DNA of 64,000 nucleotides from Alterinioella nitratireducens (GCF_013155465.1 NZ_JABJVX010000009.1:52240-116239), one strand, 5' to 3'; counted from the stretch's first letter, positions 46,604-55,369 are shown. Numbers and translations are program-made. The notes: generated from the letters alone by a model not told the origin.

Positions 46604-47937
46604 CGTCCGAGACCATCCTCTTTGTCGATGACGAGGATCACCTGCGCCTGGCCGCCGAGCAGAGCCTGCAGCTTGAGGATCTGGACGTGACGACCTTCGC
46701 CGATGCCGCAACGGCGCTGTCCCATGTCGCGCGCGATTTCGCCGGAATCCTGGTGACCGACATAAGGATGCCCGGCATGGACGGGCAGGAATTGATGGCC
46801 CGCGCGCTGGAGATCGACCCGGAATTTCCCGTGATCCTGGTCACCGGGCATGGCGATGTCGAACTGGCGGTTCGGACGATGCGCGACGGGGCCTATGATT
46901 TCCTGGAAAAACCCTATGCCCCCGCAAGGCTGGTCTCGACCGTGCGCCGCGCGCTGGACAAGCGGCGGCTGACGCTGGAAAACCGCGCCCTGCGCAGCCA
47001 GGTCGGCGGGCGCGACGCGATCGAGGCGCGGCTGACGGGACGCTCGGACGTGATGATCAGGCTGCGCGGCCAGATCCGCGCCATCGCCGAGACCGGCGCC
47101 GACGTGCTGATCGAGGGCGCGACCGGAACCGGCAAGGAGGTCGCGGCCCGCGCGCTGCACCGCGCCTCGTCCCGCGCGGCAAGGCCCTTCGTGCATATCA
47201 ACTGCGCCGCCCTGCCCGCCGACCTCATTGAAAGCGAGCTTTTCGGGCATGAGGCCGGGGCCTTTCCCGGCGCCACGCGACCGCGCTACGGGCGCTTTGA
47301 ACATGCGCGCGGCGGCACCGTGTTCCTCGATGAGATCGAAAGCATGACGCAGCCCGTGCAGGCCAAGCTGCTGGACGCGATCCAGAACCGGGTGGTGACG
47401 CGGCTCGGCTCGAACGATCCGGTGGAACTGGACGTGCGTTTCATCGCCGCCAGCAAGCAGGACCTCAAGGCCGCCGCCGCCGCCGGTCAGTTTCGCGCCG
47501 ATCTGCTCTACCGGCTGAATGTCGTGACGCTGCGGATGCCGGACCTGACCGAACGGCGCGAGGATGTGCCGCGCCTCTTCACGCAACTGGTCCATGAGGC
47601 CGCCGCCCGATACAAGCGCCCCTCCCCTCCCATCCCCGGTGCGGTCCTGACCGCCGTTGCCGCCCGCGACTGGCCCGGCAATGTGCGCGAATTGCGCAAT
47701 GCCGCCGACCGCTTTGCCCTGGGCCTCGACCTCGATATCGGCGAGGCGGCGCCGCAGGAGGCCCGCAGCCTGAGCGAGGCGATGGCCGCGCATGAGAGAT
47801 CCCTCATCGCGGCCAGCCTGACCAGCCATGGCGGCAGCCTCAAGGAGACCTACGAGGCGCTCGGCCTGTCGCGCAAGGCGCTCTACGAGAAGATGCAGAA
47901 ATACGGGCTGGACCGGGACGCGTTCCGCCGGGACTGA
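46600..47937 (+). CDS. DctD-like sigma-54-type response regulator
   Basis: 445-residue regulator with a receiver domain (acid pocket D10-D11-E12, phosphoacceptor D54 in TDIRMPGMDG), an AAA+ domain (Walker A GATGTGKE at 173-180) and a C-terminal Fis-type helix-turn-helix (YEALGLSRKALYEKMQ). The sigma-54-contacting loop normally GAFTGA reads GAFPGA at 220-225. No clear sigma-54 promoter was seen upstream of the TRAP genes. It is cotranscribed with the kinase and lies 197 nt before the TAXI solute-binding gene. Confidence 0.88.
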   Translation: MTSETILFVDDEDHLRLAAEQSLQLEDLDVTTFADAATALSHVARDFAGILVTDIRMPGMDGQELMARALEIDPEFPVILVTGHGDVELAVRTMRDGAYDFLEKPYAPARLVSTVRRALDKRRLTLENRALRSQVGGRDAIEARLTGRSDVMIRLRGQIRAIAETGADVLIEGATGTGKEVAARALHRASSRAARPFVHINCAALPADLIESELFGHEAGAFPGATRPRYGRFEHARGGTVFLDEIESMTQPVQAKLLDAIQNRVVTRLGSNDPVELDVRFIAASKQDLKAAAAAGQFRADLLYRLNVVTLRMPDLTERREDVPRLFTQLVHEAAARYKRPSPPIPGAVLTAVAARDWPGNVRELRNAADRFALGLDLDIGEAAPQEARSLSEAMAAHERSLIAASLTSHGGSLKETYEALGLSRKALYEKMQKYGLDRDAFRRD

Positions 47938-48134
47938 CCGCGATGGGCGGATTTCGACACATGATTGCGACGCCATGGGGCCCGACCGACCCATCGGGCC
48001 AGGAAATGTCGCGTCGATGCCCCTTGCGGCCCTCAGCGCCCTTGCCCTGGGGGAAGCCGCGCCCGCATGAGGGGGGTTGAGCGGATCGGGGCCTTGTGTC
48101 CCTTGCCGCCAATTCCAAAGGGAGAGGAAAACAC

Positions 48135-49130
48135 ATGACCTTCAAGAAACTCACCGCGCTTGCCATGACCAGCGCCCTTGCGAGCACCGCCGCCTTTGCG
48201 GAAAGCCACGAGGACCGCAGCGACTGGCCCGAGAGCTTCACCGTCGGCACCGCAAGCCAGGGCGGCACCTATTTCGCCTATGGCTCCGGTTGGGCCAACC
48301 TTGTGGCGGAAGAGCTTGGCCTGACCGGCGGCGGCGAAGTGACCGGCGGCCCGATGCAGAACATGGCGCTGGTCCATACCGGCGAGGCACAGTTCGGCAT
48401 GACCACGATGGGCCCGGCGGCGGAAAGCCTGCAAGGCACCAACCCGATCGCGCCCGGTCTGCAAATGACCAATGCCTGCGCCATGTTCCCGATGTACCAG
48501 ACGCCGTTCTCGATCACCGCGCTGTCGTCGTCGGGCATCATGTCGGTCGCGGATATTCCCGATGGCGCGCGCATCGGCTTTGGCCCCGCGGGTTCCACCT
48601 CGGACACCTATTTCCCGCGCATGATGGAAGAGCTCGGCGTCAACTTCGAGCGCCGCAATGGCGGCTGGTCCGACCTTGGCGGGCAGTTGCAGGATGGCCT
48701 TCTGGACGTGATCGCCTTTGCCGCCGGTGTGCCGGTTCCGGCTGTCAGCCAGCTTGAGGTGCAGACGGATGTGAACATCATCGAGTTCACCGAGGAAGAG
48801 CAGGCCGCGATCATGGAAGCCTTCCCGGTTTCCGCCTTCGAGATCTCGGCCGATATCTACACCACGCTGGAAGAGCCCGCGCGCTCGGTCTCGATGTGGA
48901 ACTTCGCCATCGCCAATTGCGACCTGCCGGAAAGCTTCGTCTATGCCGTGGTCGATGTCGTGATGTCGGACAATGAGCGGATGATGAATATCCACCGCGC
49001 CGCACGTTCCACCCTGCCCGAGAACTGGGACAAGAACACCGTCATGATGTGGCACCCCGGTGCGGCCCGCTGGTTCACGGAAAACGCAGGCGCCGAGATT
49101 GCCGCCGACATGATCTACGGCGACATGTGA
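48135..49130 (+). CDS. TAXI-family TRAP transporter solute-binding protein
   Basis: 331-residue periplasmic binding protein with a signal peptide (MTFKKLTALAMTSALASTA, cleavage after AFA near residue 22) and the TAXI fold: TVGTASQGGTYFAYGSGW, then GFGPAGSTSDTYF. The ATG at 48135 has GGGAGAGG upstream. It feeds the fused permease gene starting 117 nt downstream. A strong intrinsic terminator lies between the two, so binding protein may be made in excess. Ligand unknown. Confidence 0.92.
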   Translation: MTFKKLTALAMTSALASTAAFAESHEDRSDWPESFTVGTASQGGTYFAYGSGWANLVAEELGLTGGGEVTGGPMQNMALVHTGEAQFGMTTMGPAAESLQGTNPIAPGLQMTNACAMFPMYQTPFSITALSSSGIMSVADIPDGARIGFGPAGSTSDTYFPRMMEELGVNFERRNGGWSDLGGQLQDGLLDVIAFAAGVPVPAVSQLEVQTDVNIIEFTEEEQAAIMEAFPVSAFEISADIYTTLEEPARSVSMWNFAIANCDLPESFVYAVVDVVMSDNERMMNIHRAARSTLPENWDKNTVMMWHPGAARWFTENAGAEIAADMIYGDM

Positions 49131-49160
49131 TCGAAACCGGGCCAGTGGCCTGACACAGAC

Positions 49161-49195
49161 GCCGCGTCCGGCTATGCTCGGGCGCGGCATTTTTT
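49161..49195 (+). terminator. Intrinsic terminator/attenuator between the TRAP binding protein and permease
   Basis: GC-rich stem of 10 pairs (GCCGCGTCCG with CGGGCGCGGC, including one G.T pair), loop of 8 nt, then ATTTTTT. It lies between the TAXI gene (stop at 49130) and the permease start at 49247. Partial read-through would give more binding protein than permease. Confidence 0.85.
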
Positions 49196-49246
49196 CAAAC
49201 ACCGGGGGAATCCCCGTGCGACACGCGCGGGGAAGCGGAGGGGACA

Positions 49247-51511
49247 ATGACCACCAACACAAACGAGATCGACGAGATCGTGCTCGCCGAAGGCGTCGAT
49301 GAGGAGCCGGTCGAGAAGAACCGCCGCCTCTTCACCGGGCCGTCCTTTGTCTTTATCGCCACCTTCTCGGCGCTCTATGCGGGCTTTCACATGCTGGCGC
49401 TCAACGGCGTGTCGATCAGCGACTGGACCGGGATCGAGATCCCCTTCCTGCCGACATTCCCGATGGAAACCTGGAATTTCCGCATTGTCCACGTCTCCGG
49501 CGCTTTGGCGCTCGGGTTCCTGCTATTCGCCGCGCGGCTGTTTCCCGATGACGAAAAGCCCGAAACCCGGACCCTGTCGCTGATCGGATACCTGCTGCTG
49601 ATCCCGGCGCTTCTGGCCGGCTACATGGCCGTGAAATTCGCCTTTGTTATCAACAGCGGCACCTTGCCCGAAATGGGCGGGCTGACCACATGGGCCGCCT
49701 TCCCCGGCACCGAGATCTACGCGCAGGAAGTGCGCTGGTTCGGCATTCCGCTGCTCGTCGCCACCGGCGGCGCGATCGTTCTGGGTTGGTTCGAGAACAC
49801 CCATCGCACCCGCTTTTCCACCTCGGATGTCGTGCTGGCGGTCTGCGGGGTCGTCGTCGCGCTCTACCTTGTGCCGATCTACTCCACCGCCGCGCGCAAC
49901 TCGGTCGGGACCACCTTCGTGCCGATTGGCGTGGCATTTGCCGCCACCGCCGGCACCGCGCTGATCCTTGAGCTGACGCGCCGGGTCGCGGGGCTGGCGC
50001 TGGTCATCATCACCGGTGTCTTCCTGATCTACACCTTCACCGCGCATCTGCTGCCCGGCATCCTGGCCGTGCAGACGCCCTATAACTGGCAGCGCTTCTT
50101 CGGCTTCGTCTACACGGATGCGGGTATCCTGGGGCCGACCACGGCCGTCTCTTCGACCTATATCATCCTCTTCATCATCTTCGCGGCCTTCCTTCAGGCG
50201 TCGAAGGTGGGCGATTACTTCGTCAACTTCGCCTTCGCCGCGGCGGGGCGCGCGCGGGGCGGGCCCGCAAAAGTGGCGATCTTCGCCTCCGGCCTGATGG
50301 GCATGATCAACGGCACATCCGCGGGCAACGTCGTGGCCACAGGCTCGCTGACCATCCCGCTGATGAAGAAGGTCGGCTATCACAAGAAGACCGCCGGCGC
50401 GATCGAGGCCGCGGCCAGTACCGGCGGGCAGATCATGCCGCCGATCATGGGCGCGGGCGCCTTCATCATGGCCGAGATCACCGGTATCCCCTATACCGAG
50501 ATCGCCATCGCGGCGATCATCCCCGCCGTGCTCTACTTCGCGTCGATCTACTTCATGGTCGACCTCGAGGCCGCCAAGCTGGGAATGCGCGGAATGCGCG
50601 AGGACGAGCTGCCCAAGTTCAAGCAGCTTGTGCGCCAGGTCTACCTGTTCATCCCGATCATCATCCTGATCGTGGCGCTGTTCATGGGCTATTCGGTGAT
50701 CCGGGCGGGCACACTCGCGACCGTCGCCGCCGCCGTGGTCAGTTGGCTGACGCCGCACCGGATGGGCCTGCGCGCCATTATCAAGGCGTTCGAGCTGGCG
50801 GGTGTCATGTCGATCCAGATCATCACGGTCTGCGCCTGCGCCGGTATCATCGTGGGCGTGATCTCCCTCACCGGGGTCGGCGCGCGGTTCTCGTCCTTGC
50901 TGCTTGGCCTGGCCGAGGCCAGCCAGCTTCTGGCGCTGTTCTTCGCCATGTGTATCGCCATCCTTCTAGGGATGGGGATGCCCACCACGGCGGCCTATGC
51001 GGTGGCGGCCTCGGTCGTGGCGCCGGGCCTGGTGCAGCTTGGCATTCCGGCCCTGACGGCGCATTTCTTCGTCTTCTACTTCGCCGTCGTTTCGGCGATC
51101 ACGCCCCCCGTGGCGCTGGCCAGTTACGCGGCGGCGGGGATATCGGGGTCGAACCCGATGGAGACCTCGATGGCGTCCTTCAAGATCGGCATCTCGGCCT
51201 TCGTCGTGCCCTTCATGTTCTTTTACAACTCGGCGATCCTGATGGACGGCACCTGGTTCGAGATCATCCGCGCCGCCGCAACCGCGACCGTGGGCGTGTT
51301 CCTGTTGTCCTCGGGCGTCCAGGGCTGGTTCATGGGAGGCCGCATGGCCTGGTTCATGCGGGTGGCGATCATCGCCGCGGCGCTGTTCCTGATCGAGGGC
51401 GGTTGGGTCTCGGACGTGATCGGGATCGGCGGGGCCGTGGCGGTCTTCTTCATCCAGAAGCTGTTCCACCCCGCCCCAGACGCCACCTTCGACGTGCGCG
51501 GCGCGGACTGA
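49247..51511 (+). CDS. TRAP transporter fused permease (DctQM-type)
   Basis: 754-residue membrane protein joining the small 4-helix and the large 12-helix TRAP subunits, the form that pairs with TAXI binding proteins. Many hydrophobic segments are visible, and the conserved large-subunit signature GLMGMINGTSAGNVVATGS near residue 345 and MPPIMGAGAFIMAE near 390. The ATG at 49247 has GGAGGGG upstream. A 12-bp terminator hairpin follows the gene. Confidence 0.93.
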   Translation: MTTNTNEIDEIVLAEGVDEEPVEKNRRLFTGPSFVFIATFSALYAGFHMLALNGVSISDWTGIEIPFLPTFPMETWNFRIVHVSGALALGFLLFAARLFPDDEKPETRTLSLIGYLLLIPALLAGYMAVKFAFVINSGTLPEMGGLTTWAAFPGTEIYAQEVRWFGIPLLVATGGAIVLGWFENTHRTRFSTSDVVLAVCGVVVALYLVPIYSTAARNSVGTTFVPIGVAFAATAGTALILELTRRVAGLALVIITGVFLIYTFTAHLLPGILAVQTPYNWQRFFGFVYTDAGILGPTTAVSSTYIILFIIFAAFLQASKVGDYFVNFAFAAAGRARGGPAKVAIFASGLMGMINGTSAGNVVATGSLTIPLMKKVGYHKKTAGAIEAAASTGGQIMPPIMGAGAFIMAEITGIPYTEIAIAAIIPAVLYFASIYFMVDLEAAKLGMRGMREDELPKFKQLVRQVYLFIPIIILIVALFMGYSVIRAGTLATVAAAVVSWLTPHRMGLRAIIKAFELAGVMSIQIITVCACAGIIVGVISLTGVGARFSSLLLGLAEASQLLALFFAMCIAILLGMGMPTTAAYAVAASVVAPGLVQLGIPALTAHFFVFYFAVVSAITPPVALASYAAAGISGSNPMETSMASFKIGISAFVVPFMFFYNSAILMDGTWFEIIRAAATATVGVFLLSSGVQGWFMGGRMAWFMRVAIIAAALFLIEGGWVSDVIGIGGAVAVFFIQKLFHPAPDATFDVRGAD

Positions 51512-51528
51512 CGATTGCGCGCAGAGAT

Positions 51529-51570
51529 GAGATAGGGCCGTCCCGGATGCGGGGCGGCCCTATCTCTTAT
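51529..51570 (+). terminator. Terminator after the TRAP permease
   Basis: Perfect 12-bp stem GAGATAGGGCCG / CGGCCCTATCTC with a 14-nt loop, followed by TTATT. The T tract is short but the stem is strong. It separates the TRAP genes from the brnTA operon. Confidence 0.8.
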
Positions 51571-51588
51571 TGAAAATGGAGAGTTACT

Positions 51589-51605
51589 ATACCATATTTG
51601 GGTAT
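51589..51605. promoter_or_regulatory. Probable autoregulatory operator of brnTA
   Basis: Inverted repeat ATACC-N7-GGTAT that spans the presumed TTG start of brnT at 51598. Adding CTA on the left and TAG on the right gives a longer imperfect repeat. BrnTA systems are autorepressed, so this is a plausible site; no binding evidence exists. Confidence 0.4.
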
Positions 51606-51867
51606 TAGGTTTGAGTTTGACCCGGCCAAGAGCGCCTCGAACATGGAAAAGCACGGCATCGATTTCGAGACCGCGCAGGCGATCTGGGACGATCCGTGGA
51701 TGCTGGAGGTGCCAGCCCGAACCGAGGATGAGCCGCGCGTTCTGTCAATCGGCGCAATCGACGGTCGGCATTGGTCAGCCATCTGGACCCCGAGGGGCGA
51801 CGCGGTGCGGATCATCTCGGTCCGGCGCGCCAGGAAAGAGGAGATCGCGTATTATGAAGGCCACTGA
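51598..51867 (+). CDS. brnT: BrnT-family toxin
   Basis: 89-residue type II toxin, an RNase of the RelE-like fold in characterised systems. It has FEFDPAKSASNMEKHGIDF at the start and ISVRRARKEEIAYYE at the end, both characteristic of BrnT. The only suitable start is a TTG at 51598, with GGAGAG 13 nt upstream, so expression may be weak. It overlaps the antitoxin gene by 14 nt. Confidence 0.9.
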   Translation: MGIRFEFDPAKSASNMEKHGIDFETAQAIWDDPWMLEVPARTEDEPRVLSIGAIDGRHWSAIWTPRGDAVRIISVRRARKEEIAYYEGH

Positions 51868-52069
51868 TTTCGACGAGGCATTCGATGCGGGCGAGGATGT
51901 CGGCGGCAGCCTGGACTGGTCCAAAGCCCGCCGTCCGAATGACCAACCCCGGCGCGTGAACGTAGATTTCCCGGCCTGGGTCGTCGAAGCGCTGGACAAG
52001 CAGGCCCGCCACCTGGGCGTCACGCGGCAATCCCTGATCAAGCTGTGGATCGCCGAACGCCTGCAATAG
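51854..52069 (+). CDS. brnA: BrnA-family antitoxin
   Basis: 71-residue antitoxin that neutralises BrnT and represses the operon. A C-terminal ribbon-helix-helix, RRVNVDFPAWVVEALDKQA and GVTRQSLIKLWIAERL, is visible; the acidic N-terminal part would contact the toxin. The ATG at 51854 lies within the end of brnT, typical of the family. Confidence 0.9.
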   Translation: MKATDFDEAFDAGEDVGGSLDWSKARRPNDQPRRVNVDFPAWVVEALDKQARHLGVTRQSLIKLWIAERLQ

Positions 52070-52085
52070 ACTGCGCGTCCCAAAG

Positions 52086-52112
52086 AAAAACGCGCCCCGG
52101 TCAGGGGGCGCG
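52086..52112 (-). terminator. Terminator between convergent brnTA and the DUF6280 gene
   Basis: Stem CGCGCCCC / GGGGCGCG (52091-52098 and 52105-52112). Read on the minus strand it is followed by TTTTTCTTT, so it mainly ends the DUF6280 transcript, and possibly the brnTA transcript too. Confidence 0.75.
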
Positions 52113-52141
52113 GCTTTCAGGGCAGCAGTATTCGTGTCAGC

Positions 52142-52453
52142 TCAGGCGGCTTCGGCCTGGCTGCGGCGTTCGCTTTCCTCACGGCTGAGCGCGACAGAGG
52201 TGCGCACACCGTTCGAGACAAAGGCCATCAGCCCCGTCACGACACGCTCGTTCGGGTCGATCCCGGCACAGGACAGCACTTCGCGGCCATCGCGCGAGCG
52301 TGCCCAACGGGCGATCTGATCGGGCCCGTTGCCGTATTTCTTGTCATCTGCAATGGCGTCATCCAAAGCGGCGAGGACCACGGCGGCAAAAAGCTTGCGC
52401 GACCGTTGGCCCTGTTCGAAGTTGAATGCCGTTCCATCAACGAAATCTCTCAT
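52142..52453 (-). CDS. DUF6280-family conserved small protein
   Basis: 103-residue protein with the start MRDFVDGTAFNFEQGQRSRK, and ARWARSRDGREVLSCAGID then NERVVTGLMAFVSNGVRTS. It belongs to an uncharacterised family seen mainly in Rhodobacteraceae. Predicted soluble and mostly helical. It is divergent from efp across a 212-nt promoter region; no functional link to efp is known. Confidence 0.75.
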   Translation of the reverse strand: MRDFVDGTAFNFEQGQRSRKLFAAVVLAALDDAIADDKKYGNGPDQIARWARSRDGREVLSCAGIDPNERVVTGLMAFVSNGVRTSVALSREESERRSQAEAA

Positions 52454-52665
52454 TCCGTCGTCCTTTTATTGCTCTTGCATTTCCGGCGGTCCACCCGTTA
52501 TGCCCAATCAAAGCCGATTCGTGTGTGCAACTTTTGCATATGTGCCATGCGCACCCCGCATGGCTCAGCTCGAATTCGCGCTATTTCCGGTGTCTTGCCA
52601 CCCTACCAAGCGGCAGATATAGGTCCGGTCAACGAAATCTCAACCTTTTGCCACGGAAATGACAC

Positions 52666-53229
52666 ATGCCAAAAATCAACGGCAATGAAATTCGCCCCGG
52701 AAACGTGCTGGAGCATAATGGCGGCCTCTGGGCCGCGGTGAAGGTCGATCACGTCAAGCCCGGCAAGGGCGGCGCCTTCGCCCAGGTCGAGATGAAGAAC
52801 CTGCGCAACGGCTCGAAATTGAACGAGCGCTTCCGCTCGGCGGACAAGGTCGAACGGGTGCGGCTGGAGCAGAAGGATCAGCAGTTTCTCTATGAAACCG
52901 ACGGCATGCTGGTCTTCATGGACACCGAAACCTACGAGCAGATCGAACTGCCCGCCGACCTTCTGGGCGACCGCCGCCCGTTCCTGCAGGACGGCATGAC
53001 AATCGTGGTGGAATTCCACGAAAGCGAGGCGCTGAACGCATCCCTGCCGCAAAAAGTGACCTGCAAGATCGTCGAGACCGAGCCCGTGGTGAAGGGCCAG
53101 ACCGCCGCCAACAGTTTCAAGCCCGCGGTGCTGGACAACGGCGTCAAGGTCATGGTGCCGCCTTTCGTGGGCCAGGACGAGATGATCGTCGTCAACACCG
53201 AGACCATGGAATACTCCGAACGCGCGTGA
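52666..53229 (+). CDS. efp: Translation elongation factor P
   Basis: 187-residue factor that relieves ribosome stalling at polyproline stretches. It has three beta-barrel domains; the loop lysine that is modified in many bacteria is Lys34 (KPGKGGAF). The KOW-like start is [20 protein letters not shown]. Length is typical (about 187). It is monocistronic, with two hairpin terminators following. Confidence 0.97.
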   Translation: MPKINGNEIRPGNVLEHNGGLWAAVKVDHVKPGKGGAFAQVEMKNLRNGSKLNERFRSADKVERVRLEQKDQQFLYETDGMLVFMDTETYEQIELPADLLGDRRPFLQDGMTIVVEFHESEALNASLPQKVTCKIVETEPVVKGQTAANSFKPAVLDNGVKVMVPPFVGQDEMIVVNTETMEYSERA

Positions 53230-53230
53230 C

Positions 53231-53284
53231 GAAAATCCTTGTCCAAGGGTTTTCACGCCCGAAGAGGTTTTTTGAAAACTCTTC
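53231..53284. terminator. Double hairpin terminator after efp
   Basis: First hairpin GAAAATCCTTG / CAAGGGTTTTC (53231-53253), then a second with arms GAAGAG plus TTTT and AAAA plus CTCTTC (53261-53284). The rhomboid gene ends at 53297 from the other strand, so these can terminate both transcripts. Confidence 0.7.
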
Positions 53285-53296
53285 CGACCGCGAACG

Positions 53297-54130
53297 CTAG
53301 CGCCGCCCGCCCCAGGGCGATGACGGCGGCGGCCTGCGCCCCTGTCCGGTACGGGGGATGCGCGTTGTTGCGGTCGGCTCCACCTCGCGGGGGCGCGCGC
53401 GGCGCGGTCGGGAAACGGCCCGGTCGTCAAACGCTTCTTCATGCGGCGGGTGGCCGTGGGTCGCATTCCAGAAGGCCGGCCCGCCCCGCCGCAACCAGAC
53501 CGGCACCGCCAGCACGACACCGGCGATGAAGCCACCGGCATGGGCCCAATAGGCGACCCCGCCGGTCAGCGTGTCGGCCGCCGCGCCATTGACCAACTGC
53601 ATCCCGAACCACAGCCCCAGCATCAGCCAGGCGGGGACCGTGATGACCCGGAAAAAGACAAACAGGATCAGCAGGAAATCGACCCGCGCACGGGGGAACA
53701 TCAACAAATATCCGCCCATCACGCCCGCAATCGCGCCCGAGGCCCCCACCATGGGAACCGGCGAATAGGGGTTGGCGATCATCTGCCCGAAGGCCGCCGC
53801 CACGCCCGCCGCGAGGTAGAAGACCAGGTAGCCCAGATGGCCCATCTGATCCTCGAGATTGTCACCGAAGATCCACAGGAACAGCATGTTGCCCGCCAGG
53901 TGCATCCAGCCGCCATGCAGGAACATCGAGGTGAAGATCGTGTAGGTCTGGTCGCCCTGGCTGACCTGCGCGGGCACCAGCGCCCAATCGGCGTAGAACG
54001 CCATCAACAGGCGCGGGGCCTCACCGATCGAGGGGAAATAGCTGAGGAAAACGCCGATATTGATCGTGATCAGAACCCAGGTGACAAAGGGCTTTCGTTC
54101 CGACGGGTTGTGATCGCGCAGGGGCAGCAT
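53297..54130 (-). CDS. Rhomboid-family intramembrane serine protease
   Basis: 277-residue membrane protein with about six helices. The catalytic pair is Ser131 in VGASGAIAGVMGG and His197 in AYWAHAGGFIAG; the WR-like L1 region and FLHGGWMHLAGNMLFLW are also present. A Pro/Arg-rich cytoplasmic tail of about 65 residues follows the last helix. Substrates are unknown. It is 58 nt downstream of the acidic PopZ-like gene. Confidence 0.93.
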   Translation of the reverse strand: MLPLRDHNPSERKPFVTWVLITINIGVFLSYFPSIGEAPRLLMAFYADWALVPAQVSQGDQTYTIFTSMFLHGGWMHLAGNMLFLWIFGDNLEDQMGHLGYLVFYLAAGVAAAFGQMIANPYSPVPMVGASGAIAGVMGGYLLMFPRARVDFLLILFVFFRVITVPAWLMLGLWFGMQLVNGAAADTLTGGVAYWAHAGGFIAGVVLAVPVWLRRGGPAFWNATHGHPPHEEAFDDRAVSRPRRARPREVEPTATTRIPRTGQGRRPPPSSPWGGRR

Positions 54131-54188
54131 GGGGTTCAGATTGCCCTTCTGCCGGTCCCGGTCAAGGGGGCGTCAGCGCGGGCTGCGC

Positions 54189-55244
54189 TCAATCCTCCAG
54201 GTCGTCGGCGGCCAGCGCGAGGCGAATCTCGCGGCGCACCAGTTTGCGCACATTGCGCGTGATGCGCTGGCCCAACTCGCCCTGCAACTCCTCGCGCACG
54301 ACCTCGGCGACGATCTCGCGCAGGGTTTCCTCGTCCACGAAACCGGCATCCTCATCGGGGAAGGTAAAGGGCCCCTCGCCCAGATCCTCGACCTCCGAGC
54401 GGTCACGCGGCTCCGGCTCAGGCTCAAGATCGGCCGCCAGGTCCGGGGCGGGGTCTTCCGGGGCAACCTCCTCGGGCACCTCCTCCGTCACCGCGTCCTG
54501 CGGCTCGGTCTCCACCTCATCCGGCGCCGATGCGTCCTCCTCGCCCTCATCTTCCCGCGCACCCTTGCTGATCACGGCAGAGAGCACACCCGAGACGGCC
54601 ATCTGGGCGGCCCGCGCCTCGGCCAGTTCGCGCGCGGCGAAGGGCGGTGCCTCGTCGGGGGAGGAAAAGGCCCCCTCCTCCGGCTCATACTCGGCCAGCG
54701 AACTGGACCGGCGAATGAAGGAGATCGGCGGGCTGTCGTCAGGCGCGTCCACCGCGTCATCCTCCGCCATGTCATTGGCGAGTTCCGCGGTCTCGGGGGC
54801 CTCCCGTGCGTCCGTGGCCTCATCCTCGGGGGGCGCGTCGTCGTCCGGCTCCGGCATGTCAGCCACATCCGCCATATCCGCCTCGGGCTCTGCATCCGTC
54901 AGGGGCGGGGAATCGTCGAACGCGACCGGCTCCGCCGGGTCCGCGTCATCGCCCGCGTCAGCATCCTCGACCGGCTCGCCCCACAATTCCTGCGCCCAAT
55001 CCGTCCCCTCATCGCGGGACGGGTCGGGGTCGTCGCCACGCGGCGTGATCGGCACCCAGGGGTCCTCGGGGTCGGTCACACGCAAGGCGGGCGTCAGCAC
55101 CAGCTTGTCCGGCGCGGTGGCATCCCCACCCTCGCCGGCCGGGGGCACGGCCTGCGTCCCCTCCGCCGGGTGATGTTCCGAGACAAGCCTGCGGATCGAC
55201 GACAGGACATCCTCGATCTCATCGGATTTCATTGGGTCTGCCAT
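54189..55244 (-). CDS. Acidic PopZ-like protein
   Basis: 351-residue protein of three parts: an N-terminal helix KSDEIEDVLSSIRRLVSEH, resembling the start of PopZ/DUF2497 proteins (EEILASIRRII-type); a long acidic, Pro/Ala-rich, probably disordered middle; and a C-terminal helical region LREIVAEVVREELQGELG with TRNVRKLVRREIRLAL. PopZ organises the cell pole in Caulobacter; whether this protein does so is an inference from layout only. ATG 55244 is chosen, 55232 is an alternative. No signal peptide or membrane segment. Confidence 0.6.
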   Translation of the reverse strand: MADPMKSDEIEDVLSSIRRLVSEHHPAEGTQAVPPAGEGGDATAPDKLVLTPALRVTDPEDPWVPITPRGDDPDPSRDEGTDWAQELWGEPVEDADAGDDADPAEPVAFDDSPPLTDAEPEADMADVADMPEPDDDAPPEDEATDAREAPETAELANDMAEDDAVDAPDDSPPISFIRRSSSLAEYEPEEGAFSSPDEAPPFAARELAEARAAQMAVSGVLSAVISKGAREDEGEEDASAPDEVETEPQDAVTEEVPEEVAPEDPAPDLAADLEPEPEPRDRSEVEDLGEGPFTFPDEDAGFVDEETLREIVAEVVREELQGELGQRITRNVRKLVRREIRLALAADDLED

Positions 55245-55369
55245 GTCCTCACCACTCCGGTTTGGCTGCACCTGCCTCATGCGCGCGCCATCATTTTCAC
55301 GCAAAGATACAGCCACAGGCCCGTTCGCACAATGGATAGGTAAATTTGCAGCGATTTCAGCCTGTCGGC

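Noticed and set aside
47938..48060. Third copy of the double-hairpin element
   Set aside because: There is a hairpin GGCCCGA-N8-TCGGGCC and a nearby GTCGAT, but the 22-bp palindrome, 3-nt spacer and 7-6-7 layout are absent.
47938..48134. Sigma-54 promoter ahead of the TAXI gene
   Set aside because: No TGGCAC-N5-TTGC-like sequence with correct spacing was found; only GC-rich inverted repeats such as GGCCCGA/TCGGGCC are present.
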